DNA of 44,389 bases from Myxococcota bacterium (GCA_023150805.1 JAKLKF010000059.1:1-44389); one strand, 5' to 3'; counted from the stretch's first letter, positions 1 to 7,785 are shown. Numbers and translations are program-made. The notes: generated from the letters alone by a model not told the origin.

Positions 1-138
1 CACGGCATTGTAGAGCGTCTCGATGGACCCGCCGAGGTTGACCCCGCCAACCACGACCAGCCCGCCCTTCACCGACTTCTTCAGCAGCGACGAGCACAGC
101 GCGATCACCACGCCGACGCCGACCTGGCTGCCGGCCTT
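1..138 (-). pseudogene. C-terminal fragment of a BrxL/Lon-like protease
   Basis: Read leftwards, the first 138 bases encode a stretch resembling the Lon (S16) proteolytic domain of BREX-type BrxL proteins: KAGSQVGVGVVIAL, then SSLLKKSVKGG, then GGLVVVGGVNLGGSIE, running off the window edge. The Ser of GSQVG lies where these enzymes carry the catalytic serine. The rest of the protein should lie upstream at higher coordinates, but from about position 140 the sequence belongs to an unrelated gene on the other strand, so the N-terminus and ATPase part are missing. The frame stays open to about 340, but that part is only the shadow of the opposite gene. Assignment to BrxL rather than another Lon-like protease is from memory of the family. 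Confidence 0.55.
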
Positions 139-406
139 CCACCAGCAGGTCGCCGCGCGCAGCCCGCGCCTGGCCGCCTGCTTCGTCGGCGCCGCGGCCC
201 CCGGCGCCCTGCGCTGGTCGGCCCGCCTGGACCTGCGCAGCGGGCGGGCCGGCGACCACCGCTTCGCGCCCACGCTGGAGGCGGCCCCCCCCACCGCCGA
301 CCAGCAGGCCTGCCTGGCCCGGGCGCTGGCCGAGCCGCCCTACCAGATCGAGGTGCCGGCACCGCCCGACCTGCCCGTGCCCGTCAGCCTGGTGATCGAG
401 TTCTGA
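23..406 (+). pseudogene. Truncated AgmX/PglI-type C-terminal domain
   Basis: The open frame encodes up to 127 residues. Only from about residue 37 (LPAFHQQVAARSPRLAACF) does it look like protein. The pattern of a basic helix, an ACF/ACY motif, a small beta region, a second Cys in QQACLARAL and a terminal PVSLVIEF strand resembles the TonB-like C-terminal domain of myxobacterial AgmX/PglI proteins. The first 36 codons are antisense to the Lon-like fragment and carry no recognisable domain. An in-frame stop at 11-13 rules out a longer protein. Such domains normally follow a long proline-rich or FHA-containing region, absent here. It is probably the 3' remnant of a larger gene, although expression from position 23 cannot be excluded. 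Confidence 0.45.
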
Positions 407-445
407 GCCGCGCGGCGAGGACGTGCCGGCCGGATAGATCCGCAG

Positions 446-1459
446 ATGGTCCCCGACCCACGCTACCGCCGCCTGCTGGCCACCAGCCTGGGCCTGGTGT
501 TGGCCTTGGTGACCATCGGCGTCGGCGGCTTCCGCCTGATCGAGGGCTGGAGCTGGCTGGAGAGCCTGTGGATGGTGGTCGTGACCTTCACGACCATCGG
601 CTACGACATCCCGCGTCCCTTGTCGGACGGGGGCCGACTGTTCACGGTCGCCCTGATCATGACGGGCCTGGGCGCGGTCACCTTCTCGATGACCACGCTG
701 ACCCAGGCGGCCTTCGACGGCGAGCTGACCCGCATGCTGCGCGAGCGCGGCCGGAGGAAGAAGATGGCGACCTTGCAGCGCCACTACATCGTGATCGGGT
801 ACGGCCGCCTGGGCAGCGCGGTGGCGCAGGAGCTGCGGGAGGCGGGGCAGGAGCTGTGCATCGTCGAGCGCGACGCCGACCTGGCGGACCGGGCCGGCCG
901 GGAGGGCCTGGTCGTCCTGCACGGCGACGGGGGCGACGACGCCCTGCTCCAGCAGGCGGGCCTGGCGCGGGCTCGCGGGGTGGCGATCACCGTGCCCGAG
1001 CCCGCGGACGCGATCTACATCACGATGAGCGTGCGGCAGGCCAACTCCACGGTCGCCATCCAGACCCGCGTCGCCACCCAGGCCGACGCCGTCAAGGCGC
1101 TGCGAGCCGGCGCCACCTCGGTGGTCAGCCCCCACGTGATCGGCGGGTGGAAGATGGCGCACGGCCTGCTGCGGCCCCACACCACCTCGTTCATGGACCT
1201 GGCCATGCTGGCCAGCCACCCCGACGTGCGCGTCGACGAGGTCGCCGTGGCCGCCTCCAACTCCTGGGTCGGCCAGCCGCTGCGCCGCCTGCCCCTGGGA
1301 GGCGGGGTCCTGGTGGTCGCGATCCGGCGCAAGGACGGCGCCATGGTGGCGGCCCCAGGCGCCGACGACCGCATCGAAGCCGAGGACGTGCTGATCCTCA
1401 TCGGGGCCCCCGCGCGCCTGCGCAAGGTCGAGGAGCTGACGGGCATGGCCCCGCGCTGA
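446..1459 (+). CDS. Two-TM potassium channel with RCK (TrkA-N/TrkA-C) domains
   Basis: The 337-residue inner-membrane channel has TM1 at about residues 9-29, a pore loop at 37-55, TM2 at about 63-85, a cytoplasmic Rossmann RCK domain from about 112 (VIGYGRLG nucleotide-binding loop) and a TrkA-C domain from about 250 to the end. This is the standard layout of a ligand-gated prokaryotic K+ channel in which the RCK ring senses nucleotide or Ca2+. The selectivity filter reads TTIGYD, with Asp where TVGYG has its last Gly. Variants at this position occur in single-pore TrkA-linked channels, so K+ selectivity is likely but not certain. ATG is preceded by CCGGATAGATCC. No partner subunit lies nearby. 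Confidence 0.88.
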   Translation: MVPDPRYRRLLATSLGLVLALVTIGVGGFRLIEGWSWLESLWMVVVTFTTIGYDIPRPLSDGGRLFTVALIMTGLGAVTFSMTTLTQAAFDGELTRMLRERGRRKKMATLQRHYIVIGYGRLGSAVAQELREAGQELCIVERDADLADRAGREGLVVLHGDGGDDALLQQAGLARARGVAITVPEPADAIYITMSVRQANSTVAIQTRVATQADAVKALRAGATSVVSPHVIGGWKMAHGLLRPHTTSFMDLAMLASHPDVRVDEVAVAASNSWVGQPLRRLPLGGGVLVVAIRRKDGAMVAAPGADDRIEAEDVLILIGAPARLRKVEELTGMAPR

Positions 1460-1536
1460 GAGGCCGCCCGAGCTGCCTTCGGGATGGCGCGCCGCCCGGC
1501 CCCGCGCTAGCCCCCCCCCTCCCCTGGAGATCGTCG

Positions 1537-2736
1537 ATGCCGAAGCTGTCCGAGCGCGCCGCGCGCATGCCCGCCTCGCCCATCCGCAAGCTCGTGCCCT
1601 TCGCCGACGCCGCCCGCGCCCGCGGGGTGCACGTGCACCAGCTCAACATCGGCCAGCCCGACGTCGAGACCCCGCGGGCCATGATCGAGGCCTACCGCAG
1701 CTTCGACGCCAAGGTCCTGGCCTATGGCCCATCGGCGGGCCTGCCCGAGCTGCGCCAGGCCATCGCCCGCTACTACGGCCGCCTGGGCATCGCGGTGCAG
1801 GCCGAGCAGGTGCACGTCACCAACGGCGGCTCCGAGGCGCTGCAGTTCGCGATCGCCAGCGTCTGCGACCCGGGAGACGAGCTGCTGGCCTTCGAGCCCT
1901 TCTACGCCAACTACAACGGCTTCGCGCAGATCCTGGGCGTCGGGGTCCGCCCGATCCCCTCCCGGGCCGAGGACCACTTCCACCTGCCCCCCGACGAGGT
2001 GATCGAGGCCCAGGTGGGCCCGCGCACCCGCGGCATCGTCTTCAGCTCGCCCAGCAACCCGACCGGCGTGGTCTACCGCCAGGACGAGATCGAGCGCCTG
2101 GGCGCCCTGGCCCGCAAGCACGACCTCGTGCTCATCGCCGACGAGGTCTACCGCGAGTTCACCTACGACGGCGCGCACAGCTTCAGCGCGCTGCAGCTCT
2201 CGGGCTGCGACGACCGCGTCATCGTCATCGACAGCGTCTCCAAGCGCTTCTCGGCCTGCGGCGCCCGGGTGGGCTGCACCGTCACCCGCAACGCCGACTT
2301 CAACTCGGCAATCCTGCGCATGTGCTTCGCCCGGCTGTGCCCGGCCACGGTGGATCAGCAGGCCGCCATTGCCGGCTACGAGCTGCCCGCCAGCTACTTC
2401 GACCCGGTCGTGGCCGAGTACACCGCCCGCCGCGACGCGCTCATCGCCGGCCTGCGCGCCATCCCCGGGGTCGGCGCCTACCTGCCCGAGGGCGCCTTCT
2501 ACGCCATCGTGCACCTGCCGGTGGACGACGCCGACGCCTTCTGCCTGTGGATGCTCCAGGAGTTCCAGCACCAGGGCGAGACGGTGATGATGGCGCCCGG
2601 TAGCGGCTTCTACGCCACGCCGGGGGCCGGGCGCACCGAGGTGCGCATCGCCTACGTGCTGGAGGTCCCGGCGCTGGAGCGCGCGCTCGCCGCGCTGCGG
2701 GCCGGGCTCGCCGCCTACCCGGGCCGCCGGGGCTGA
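1537..2736 (+). CDS. Class I/II PLP-dependent aminotransferase
   Basis: The 399-residue cytoplasmic fold-type I aminotransferase belongs to the aspartate/aromatic aminotransferase group. Visible landmarks are the N-terminal substrate loop (NIGQPDVETP), AYGPSAGLPELR, the cofactor region TNGGSEALQFA, SSPSNPTGVVY with the conserved Asn, IADEVYREF with the Asp-Tyr pair, and SVSKRFSACGAR, in which Lys236 should form the Schiff base. The C-terminal VRIAYVLE carries the carboxylate-binding Arg. The amino-acid substrate cannot be told from sequence. The ATG at 1537 is chosen because the protein begins in the usual way for the family there, although the frame is open far upstream. The gene stands alone between the K+ channel and a convergent WS/DGAT gene. 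Confidence 0.9.
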   Translation: MPKLSERAARMPASPIRKLVPFADAARARGVHVHQLNIGQPDVETPRAMIEAYRSFDAKVLAYGPSAGLPELRQAIARYYGRLGIAVQAEQVHVTNGGSEALQFAIASVCDPGDELLAFEPFYANYNGFAQILGVGVRPIPSRAEDHFHLPPDEVIEAQVGPRTRGIVFSSPSNPTGVVYRQDEIERLGALARKHDLVLIADEVYREFTYDGAHSFSALQLSGCDDRVIVIDSVSKRFSACGARVGCTVTRNADFNSAILRMCFARLCPATVDQQAAIAGYELPASYFDPVVAEYTARRDALIAGLRAIPGVGAYLPEGAFYAIVHLPVDDADAFCLWMLQEFQHQGETVMMAPGSGFYATPGAGRTEVRIAYVLEVPALERALAALRAGLAAYPGRRG

Positions 2737-2758
2737 GGACCCACGGCCGAGCGCAGGC

Positions 2759-4057
2759 TCAGCGCCGGCCGTAGGCGGCCAGCTCCGCCGCCAGGTCCCC
2801 GGCCAGCAGCGCCGGCTCGGGCAGGACCGCGGCGTCCGAGGCCACCCCCAGGCGCAGCTCCCCGGCGTAGCTGAACAGGCTGGTGCCCACCGACACGCGT
2901 CCGGCCTGCGGCACCCAGAACATCACGTCCTCGATGGGCAGGCCCAGCAGGTGCAGGCGCTCGGCCGGCCCGGGCACGTTCGTCACCACCGCGCTGCCCT
3001 TGGACGCGAAGAGCGAGACCAGCAGCGTCTCGGCGGCGTCGGGCAGGGCCCCCATCAGCTCCAGGATGCCGAAGGCGACCACCGCCTCGGGGCTGCGCTT
3101 GAGCCGGAGCACCTCGCCGTGCACCGTCGCCAGCCGCTCCAGCGGGTCGGCCTGGTGGACCGGCAGCGGCAGGTAGACCAGGCCGAAGCGGTTGCCGAGG
3201 TCGGCCGGCACGGGCTGGTCCAGGGGCCGCAGGTTCACCGGCACGAAGGCCCGCAGTGGCCGGTCGACCGACGCCCCCGCCGCCCGCCGCAGCGCGCCGG
3301 CCAGGGCGGCCACGTACAGGTCGTTGATCGACACGCCGTGGTGGTGGGCCACCTCGCGCAGGGCCTGCACCGGCCCCAGGCTGCGCCACGCGGCGCGCTT
3401 GTCGGTGCCCAGCGGGCGGCGCAGCGGCGAGGGGGGGTCGGGGCTGGCCAGGGCCAGGTGCCGCAGGGCGCGCTCGCCCTGGTGGGCGTGGTGGGCCAGG
3501 TCCCGCAGGTGGGGCCGGTGGTGCAGCAGGTCCAGGCCCGCCTGCACCAGGGAAGGGCCGGCGGCCGGTGGATCCGCGGTGGTGGGCCCCGGCGGACGGG
3601 CGAGAGGCTCGCCCTCGTCGGCCAGGGACAGGAGCACCCGCGCCAGGGCGAAGCCGTCGCCCAGGGCGTGGTGGATCCGCACCAGCAGGGCCGTCCCGGC
3701 CGGGTCCCGGAGCAGCCAGGCCCGCCACAGCGGCCGGTCCCAGGGCAGGCCCTCGCCCAGCCGCCGGCCCACCTCGGCCGCCAGGCCCGCCTCGCCGCCG
3801 CCCAGGTCCTGCATCACCAGGTGGGCGTCCAGGTCGAAGTCCGGGCAGTCCTGCCACGTGGGCCCGGACGGCCCCGGGACCGGGCGCTGGCGGAAGCGCG
3901 GGAAGGGCGCCAGCACCCGCTCCTCCAGGCGGGCACGCAGCGCCTGCGGGTCGGGCGCTCGCGGCAGGCGCAGCAGGCCGGTGACGACCATGGGGTTGGT
4001 CGCCTCGTCCATGCGCAGCCAGGCGGCGTCGGCGGGGTGCATGCGGCCGGTGGGCAT
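2759..4057 (-). CDS. Wax ester synthase / diacylglycerol acyltransferase (WS/DGAT)
   Basis: The 432-residue protein is an acyl-CoA-dependent acyltransferase that makes wax esters or triacylglycerol, probably membrane-associated. It has the N-terminal motif of the family (MHPADAAWLRMDEATNPM), the catalytic HHxxxDG motif as HHALGDG (His129, His130, Asp134, Gly135), the VSINDLYVAALAGAL region, PVNLR, and the late motif TNVPGPAERLHLLG seen in WS/DGATs. Length is slightly below the usual 450-480. The ATG at 4057 is preferred; Met6 is an alternative and upstream extensions are low complexity. It converges on the aminotransferase gene and diverges from the lipoprotein gene at 4236. Storage-lipid synthesis is inferred from the family. 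Confidence 0.87.
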   Translation of the reverse strand: MPTGRMHPADAAWLRMDEATNPMVVTGLLRLPRAPDPQALRARLEERVLAPFPRFRQRPVPGPSGPTWQDCPDFDLDAHLVMQDLGGGEAGLAAEVGRRLGEGLPWDRPLWRAWLLRDPAGTALLVRIHHALGDGFALARVLLSLADEGEPLARPPGPTTADPPAAGPSLVQAGLDLLHHRPHLRDLAHHAHQGERALRHLALASPDPPSPLRRPLGTDKRAAWRSLGPVQALREVAHHHGVSINDLYVAALAGALRRAAGASVDRPLRAFVPVNLRPLDQPVPADLGNRFGLVYLPLPVHQADPLERLATVHGEVLRLKRSPEAVVAFGILELMGALPDAAETLLVSLFASKGSAVVTNVPGPAERLHLLGLPIEDVMFWVPQAGRVSVGTSLFSYAGELRLGVASDAAVLPEPALLAGDLAAELAAYGRR

Positions 4058-4181
4058 GGCGGCAGGATGGCGCGCGCGGGGCCGGCGCGCCAGGGCTCCC
4101 GCGCCCGGCGGCGCGACACGGATGTCGCGGATGGCGCGTGGGCGGCCCCGCGAACCGCCGCAGACGCAGTGGCCATCGCAC

Positions 4182-4197
4182 TGGCACGCGGCCTGCA
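4182..4197 (+). promoter_or_regulatory. Sigma-54 (-24/-12) promoter
   Basis: TGGCACG, four bases, then CTGCA: the GG of the -24 element and the GC of the -12 element are exactly ten bases apart, matching the RpoN consensus TGGCACG-N4-TTGCA at 11 of 12 fixed positions. It lies in a 178-bp intergenic region, about 40 bp before the start of the lipoprotein gene at 4236, so a transcript would start near 4208. This is pattern matching only. Confidence 0.6.
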
Positions 4198-4235
4198 ACC
4201 TCCCGTCGCGCACCCCGCACCCCCCGGAGCCCCCG

Positions 4236-4658
4236 ATGCACCTCTCCCTGGCCCTGCTGCTCTTCGCCTGCCCCCTCGACCTCTCCCCGAAGCCCTCCGG
4301 CACCGCCGACTTCGGCGAGTGTCAGGGCACCCCGGGCAGCTCCTCCCGCGTGCCTGCCTCGACCGAGGGCGAGCCGACCGAGGAGGAGCCCGAGGTCCTC
4401 TTCGACGCCGCGGACGGGGTGCTGGTGCTCGACTACCTGGCGATGGACGCCAACTGCTGCCCCAGCCCGCGGGTCGACGTGGAGACCGCCGCCGGCAGCG
4501 TGTCCGTCGACCTGGTCGACGTGGCCTTCGACGACCCCTGCGACTGCATGTGCACCACCGACTTCCAGGTCGAGGTGGTGGACCTGGAGCCCGGCACCTG
4601 GACGGTCTCGGCCCTCTTCAACGGGGCGCTGGTGGCGACCGAGGTGGTCGACCTGTAG
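4236..4658 (+). CDS. Small Cys-rich secreted lipoprotein, function unknown
   Basis: The 140-residue protein begins with a short lipoprotein signal (MHLSLALLLFAC, predicted lipidated Cys12). A Glu-rich spacer follows, then a beta-rich domain with two Cys clusters, NCCPSP near residue 70 and CDCMC near residue 104, and a C-terminal EVVDLEPGTWTVSALFNG strand pattern typical of an Ig-like or beta-sandwich fold. The paired Cys clusters suggest disulfides or metal binding outside the cytoplasm. I do not recognise a named family. The start lies about 40 bp after a sigma-54-type promoter, and another lipoprotein gene follows 75 bp downstream on the same strand. Confidence 0.72.
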   Translation: MHLSLALLLFACPLDLSPKPSGTADFGECQGTPGSSSRVPASTEGEPTEEEPEVLFDAADGVLVLDYLAMDANCCPSPRVDVETAAGSVSVDLVDVAFDDPCDCMCTTDFQVEVVDLEPGTWTVSALFNGALVATEVVDL

Positions 4659-4733
4659 GCACCGGGGTCGCGCCGGGCGCGCGTCGGGTCTATCATCGCC
4701 CTCGTGCGGCACTGTCCGCGCGGGGAGGTCTCG

Positions 4734-5519
4734 ATGTCCACGCTCTCGCTCCTGGCCCTGCTCGCCTGCCAGCCCAAGGGAGACGACGACTCGGGCGCGC
4801 CGCTGGACGGCGGCGCCACGGACGGCGGCGGGGACGCCGGCACCGACGGCGGCGGCGACGGGGGCACCGGCGGCGACGGGGGCACCGGCGGCGACGGGGG
4901 CACCGGCGGCGGGGATGGCGGCCCCTACGTGGGCATGGCCTTCGCCCTGGACCTGGAGGAGGCGACCTGGACCGCGCCCGCAGGCCTGGGGGCGCCCTTC
5001 TTCGGCGACACGCAGCCCGACCTGCTGATCGAGGTCAGCGCGGCCTTCGAGGGCAGCGTCGACCTGCGCCAGGGCTGGACCGAGGACACGCTCCCCACGC
5101 AGGACGCCTGCGCACAGACCGCCGACCTGGTCGCCCCCACCTCGGGCCTGCCCTCCCTGGCGACCGAGCCGGCGACGCTCCTGCTGCCATGGGGCGAGGA
5201 GTGGTACCCGCTGCTCCAGGCCACGGTCACCGGGCGGCTGCCCGAGGCCGCCGGCGACCCGCTGCAGGACTGGACCGTGCGGGGCCTGGTCGACCTGCGG
5301 ACCTGGGCCCTGGCCTTCGCCCCGCTCGTCGGCACCGACGATCCGGACGAGCTGGCCGAGATCTTCGCGGGCTTCGGCGCGACCGCGTCGGCCTGCCCCA
5401 CCGACGCGGTGGCGCTGTGCGTCGAGCTGGCCGTCGAGGATGCGCTGGCGCCCTCGTGGGAGGGCCCCCTCACGCCGCGCAGCGCCGACGAGATCCGGGC
5501 GGACGGGAGCTGCGGGTGA
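4734..5519 (+). CDS. Lipoprotein with Asp-Gly-Gly repeat linker, function unknown
   Basis: The 261-residue protein has a lipobox (LLALLAC, Cys12), then about 55 residues of Asp-Gly-Gly/Gly-Thr-Gly-Gly low complexity, then a globular domain of about 185 residues with several Cys (for example DACAQTADL, ASACPTDAVALC). The linker probably holds the domain away from the membrane. No family is recognised. The ATG at 4734 is chosen because it places the signal peptide at the N-terminus; an upstream GTG-type start at 4704 would add ten unlikely residues. TATCAT at 4691-4696 is a possible -10. The stop codon overlaps the GTG start of the next gene. Confidence 0.75.
   Translation: MSTLSLLALLACQPKGDDDSGAPLDGGATDGGGDAGTDGGGDGGTGGDGGTGGDGGTGGGDGGPYVGMAFALDLEEATWTAPAGLGAPFFGDTQPDLLIEVSAAFEGSVDLRQGWTEDTLPTQDACAQTADLVAPTSGLPSLATEPATLLLPWGEEWYPLLQATVTGRLPEAAGDPLQDWTVRGLVDLRTWALAFAPLVGTDDPDELAEIFAGFGATASACPTDAVALCVELAVEDALAPSWEGPLTPRSADEIRADGSCG
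4851..4904 (+). repeat. Three perfect 18-bp in-frame repeats
   Basis: The unit GGCGGCGACGGGGGCACC occurs three times without change and encodes Gly-Gly-Asp-Gly-Gly-Thr in the linker of the lipoprotein. Copy-number change would lengthen or shorten the linker without a frameshift. Confidence 0.9.
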
Positions 5520-6487
5520 GCCTGGTGGCCCTGCTGCTGGGCCTGTCGGCCCCGGTCGCCGCCGCGACGGCCCACCCCCTCGTCATCGGACACCGCGGCG
5601 CGCCGGGCACCCTGCCCGATCACACGCTGGAGGGCTACCGCCTGGCGGTCGCCCTGGGCGCCGACGCCATCGAGCCCGACCTGGTCAGCACCCGCGACGG
5701 GGTCCTGGTCGCCCGCCACGAGAACGAGCTGTCGCTCACGACCGACGTCGCGGCCCGCTTCCCCGACCGCAAGCGCACGCAGGTCGTCGACGGAGAGCCG
5801 GTCGAAGGCTGGTTCGTCGAGGATCTCACGCTGGCCGAGCTGCGCACGCTGCGGGCAGTCCAGCCGTGGGCGGAGCGCCCCCACGACCACGACGGTCTGT
5901 ACCCGGTCCCCACCTTCGACGAGGTCCTGGCCCTGGCCGACGCCCTGCAGGCCGAGGCCGGCCGCACGATCCAGGTCGTGCCCGAGCTCAAGCACGGCAG
6001 CCACTTCCAGGCCCTGGGCCTGCCGCTGGAGCCCCGCTTCGAGCAGGCGCTCGCGCGCTGGGGTGGCGACCGGCGCCGGGTGATCGTCCAGAGCTTCGAG
6101 CTGGCGAACCTGGCCGCGATGTCGCCGGCCGACGGGCGCACCCGGCTGTTCCTGGTCGACGACCTGGGGCGCACCATCCCCGGCGACGTCCGCAGCTACG
6201 GCCAGGTCCTGGCCGACCTGCCGGCCCTGCGCCGCGACGCCGAGGCCATCGGCGTCTCCCGGGACCTGCTGTGGGGCCCGCGGGGACCGACCGACCTGCT
6301 GGCGCGGGCGCACGCCGCCGGGCTGGCGGTCTTCGTCTGGACCCTGCGCGCCGAGCGGCCGGGCCCCGCGGCGCAGGGCGGCGGCATCGTCGCCGAGGCG
6401 GCGGCCTTCACCCGCCTGGGCGTGGACGGGATCTTCGCCGACCAGCCGGACCTGGCGGTCCAGGGGCGGGCCGCCGCCGGACGGTGA
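5516..6487 (+). CDS. Secreted glycerophosphodiester phosphodiesterase
   Basis: The 323-residue GDPD-fold enzyme hydrolyses glycerophosphodiesters to glycerol-3-phosphate and an alcohol. The N-terminus (LVALLLGLSAPVAAATA) is a signal peptide, so it should act in the periplasm or outside. The catalytic set is visible: GHRGAPGTLPDHTLEGY (His26, Arg27), DAIEPDLVSTRDGVLVARHE (metal-binding Glu/Asp and the second His), VVPELKHGS (Glu, Lys) and the C-terminal VFVWTLRAE and GVDGIFADQPDL. Length and order fit the GlpQ-like group. The start is GTG at 5516, overlapping the previous stop as GTGA, so the two genes are probably translationally coupled. Alternative GTG at 5525. Confidence 0.88.
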   Translation: MSLVALLLGLSAPVAAATAHPLVIGHRGAPGTLPDHTLEGYRLAVALGADAIEPDLVSTRDGVLVARHENELSLTTDVAARFPDRKRTQVVDGEPVEGWFVEDLTLAELRTLRAVQPWAERPHDHDGLYPVPTFDEVLALADALQAEAGRTIQVVPELKHGSHFQALGLPLEPRFEQALARWGGDRRRVIVQSFELANLAAMSPADGRTRLFLVDDLGRTIPGDVRSYGQVLADLPALRRDAEAIGVSRDLLWGPRGPTDLLARAHAAGLAVFVWTLRAERPGPAAQGGGIVAEAAAFTRLGVDGIFADQPDLAVQGRAAAGR

Positions 6488-6515
6488 GAGCGCGGGTGCG
6501 CGGCCGGTGCTTGCC

Positions 6516-6524
6516 TGCTACGCT
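6516..6524 (+). promoter_or_regulatory. Extended -10 promoter element (TGC-TACGCT)
   Basis: TGCTACGCT lies 30 bp before the ATG at 6555, in the short gap after the phosphodiesterase gene. TACGCT recurs before the genes at 30076 and 39150. No convincing -35 is seen. Confidence 0.35.
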
Positions 6525-6554
6525 GATGCGGTCCCGTCACCCGAGCGCGCCCCG

Positions 6555-7709
6555 ATGTCACGTCTCCCCCTGCTGTCGATCCCCCTGCTGCTGGCCTGCC
6601 AGACCAAGCCCGGCGGTGGCGGCACGCCCACCGACAGCGGCAGCGCCTCGGACGGCGGCAGCGCCTCGGACGGCGGTGTCCCGTCCGATGGTGGGGGGAC
6701 CGCCGCCGACGGTGGCACCTCCTCGGACGGTGGCACCTCCTCGGACGGCGGCACCTCCTCGGACGGTGGCACCTCCTCGGACGGTGGCACCTCCTCGGAC
6801 GGTGGCACCTCCTCGGACGGTGGCGGCACCGACCCCACGCCGACCCACGTCGTGCGCTTCATCGCCATGGGCGACGGCGGCGAGGGCAACACCGACCAGT
6901 ACCTGGTCGCCGACATGGTCAAGCACGTGTGCGAGGCCAAGGCCGACGGGCTGGGTGCGGGCTGCGACTTCGTGCTGTACCTGGGTGACAACTTCTACGA
7001 CGACGGCGTGGACAGCGTCGACGACGAGCAGTTCGAGACCAAGTTCGAGCTGCCCTACGCCGAGCTGGACCTGCCCTTCTGGGTGGTGCTGGGCAACCAC
7101 GACTACGGCGAGCTGTCCCTGTACTGGTGGAAGGCCGACTACGAGGTCGAGTACACCGACCACAGCGACAAGTGGACGATGCCCGACAAGTACTACGCCT
7201 TCGAGGCCGAGCACGCCGCCTTCTTCGGGCTGAACACCAACGAGATCCTGCTGGGCTGGTCGGACGCCGAGCAGGCCGAGTGGCTGCAGGAGCAGCTCGA
7301 CGCCACCTCCGCCACCTGGCGGGTGGCCTTCGGCCACCACCCCTACAAGAGCAACGGCGCCCACGGCAACGCCGGCGAGTACGAGGGCTACGAGTGGCTG
7401 CCCATCGCCAATGGCGCCACCGTCGAGAGCTTCATGGAGGACGTGGTGTGCGACCAGGTCGATCTGTACCTGTGCGGCCACGACCACAACCGCCAGTGGC
7501 TGGAGCCCGAGTGCGGGGTGGAGCTGATCGTCAGCGGCGCCGCCGCCAAGACCACCGACCTGGAGGGCCGGGGCAGCCCGACCTACTTCGAGGACGACAG
7601 CATCGAGGGCTTCGTGTGGATCGAGCTGGCCGACGACCAGCTCACCGGCGAGTTCTACACCCGCGACGGGGCGCTGGACTTCACGCGCAGCCTGACGCGG
7701 GCGCGCTGA
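6555..7709 (+). CDS. Metallophosphoesterase lipoprotein (purple acid phosphatase-like)
   Basis: The 384-residue exported calcineurin-fold phosphoesterase has a lipobox (PLLLAC, Cys15) and then about 80 residues of Ser-Asp-Gly-Gly repeats as a tether. The catalytic domain begins near residue 97 with all the dinuclear-metal motifs in order: FIAMGDGG (Asp), LGDNFYDDG (GDN), VVLGNHDY (GNHD), AFGHHPYKS (His) and LCGHDHN (GHDH). The spacing of these motifs and the Tyr in GDNFYD suggest a tartrate-resistant acid phosphatase-like enzyme, the Tyr being the candidate Fe(III) ligand. The substrate is unknown; with the upstream phosphodiesterase it could release phosphate from glycerophosphodiester products. 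ATG at 6555 is chosen for the signal peptide. Confidence 0.88.
   Translation: MSRLPLLSIPLLLACQTKPGGGGTPTDSGSASDGGSASDGGVPSDGGGTAADGGTSSDGGTSSDGGTSSDGGTSSDGGTSSDGGTSSDGGGTDPTPTHVVRFIAMGDGGEGNTDQYLVADMVKHVCEAKADGLGAGCDFVLYLGDNFYDDGVDSVDDEQFETKFELPYAELDLPFWVVLGNHDYGELSLYWWKADYEVEYTDHSDKWTMPDKYYAFEAEHAAFFGLNTNEILLGWSDAEQAEWLQEQLDATSATWRVAFGHHPYKSNGAHGNAGEYEGYEWLPIANGATVESFMEDVVCDQVDLYLCGHDHNRQWLEPECGVELIVSGAAAKTTDLEGRGSPTYFEDDSIEGFVWIELADDQLTGEFYTRDGALDFTRSLTRAR
6711..6818 (+). repeat. Six 18-bp in-frame repeats
   Basis: The unit GGTGGCACCTCCTCGGAC occurs six times, five identical and the third with one synonymous change (GGC for GGT). It encodes Gly-Gly-Thr-Ser-Ser-Asp in the phosphoesterase tether. 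The near identity points to recent expansion or ongoing homogenisation. Confidence 0.93.
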
Positions 7710-7785
7710 CCGCGCCGGCAGGGAGTGGCCGGCGGCGCGGGCGGCGCGCTCCCCCGGTTCGAGGGTCGCAGGTGCCGCCGGGACC

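Noticed and set aside
2951..6487. A frame open over 1178 codons on the plus strand, starting antisense to the WS/DGAT gene
   Set aside because: Only its last 323 codons (5516-6487, the phosphodiesterase) look like protein. The rest is Arg/Gly/Pro-rich shadow of the minus-strand gene and neighbouring frames, common in such GC-rich DNA.
7750..7775. GGTTCGAGGGTC resembling a tRNA T-loop
   Set aside because: No acceptor, D or anticodon stem can be built around it, and it lies next to the 3' end of the FG-GAP gene.
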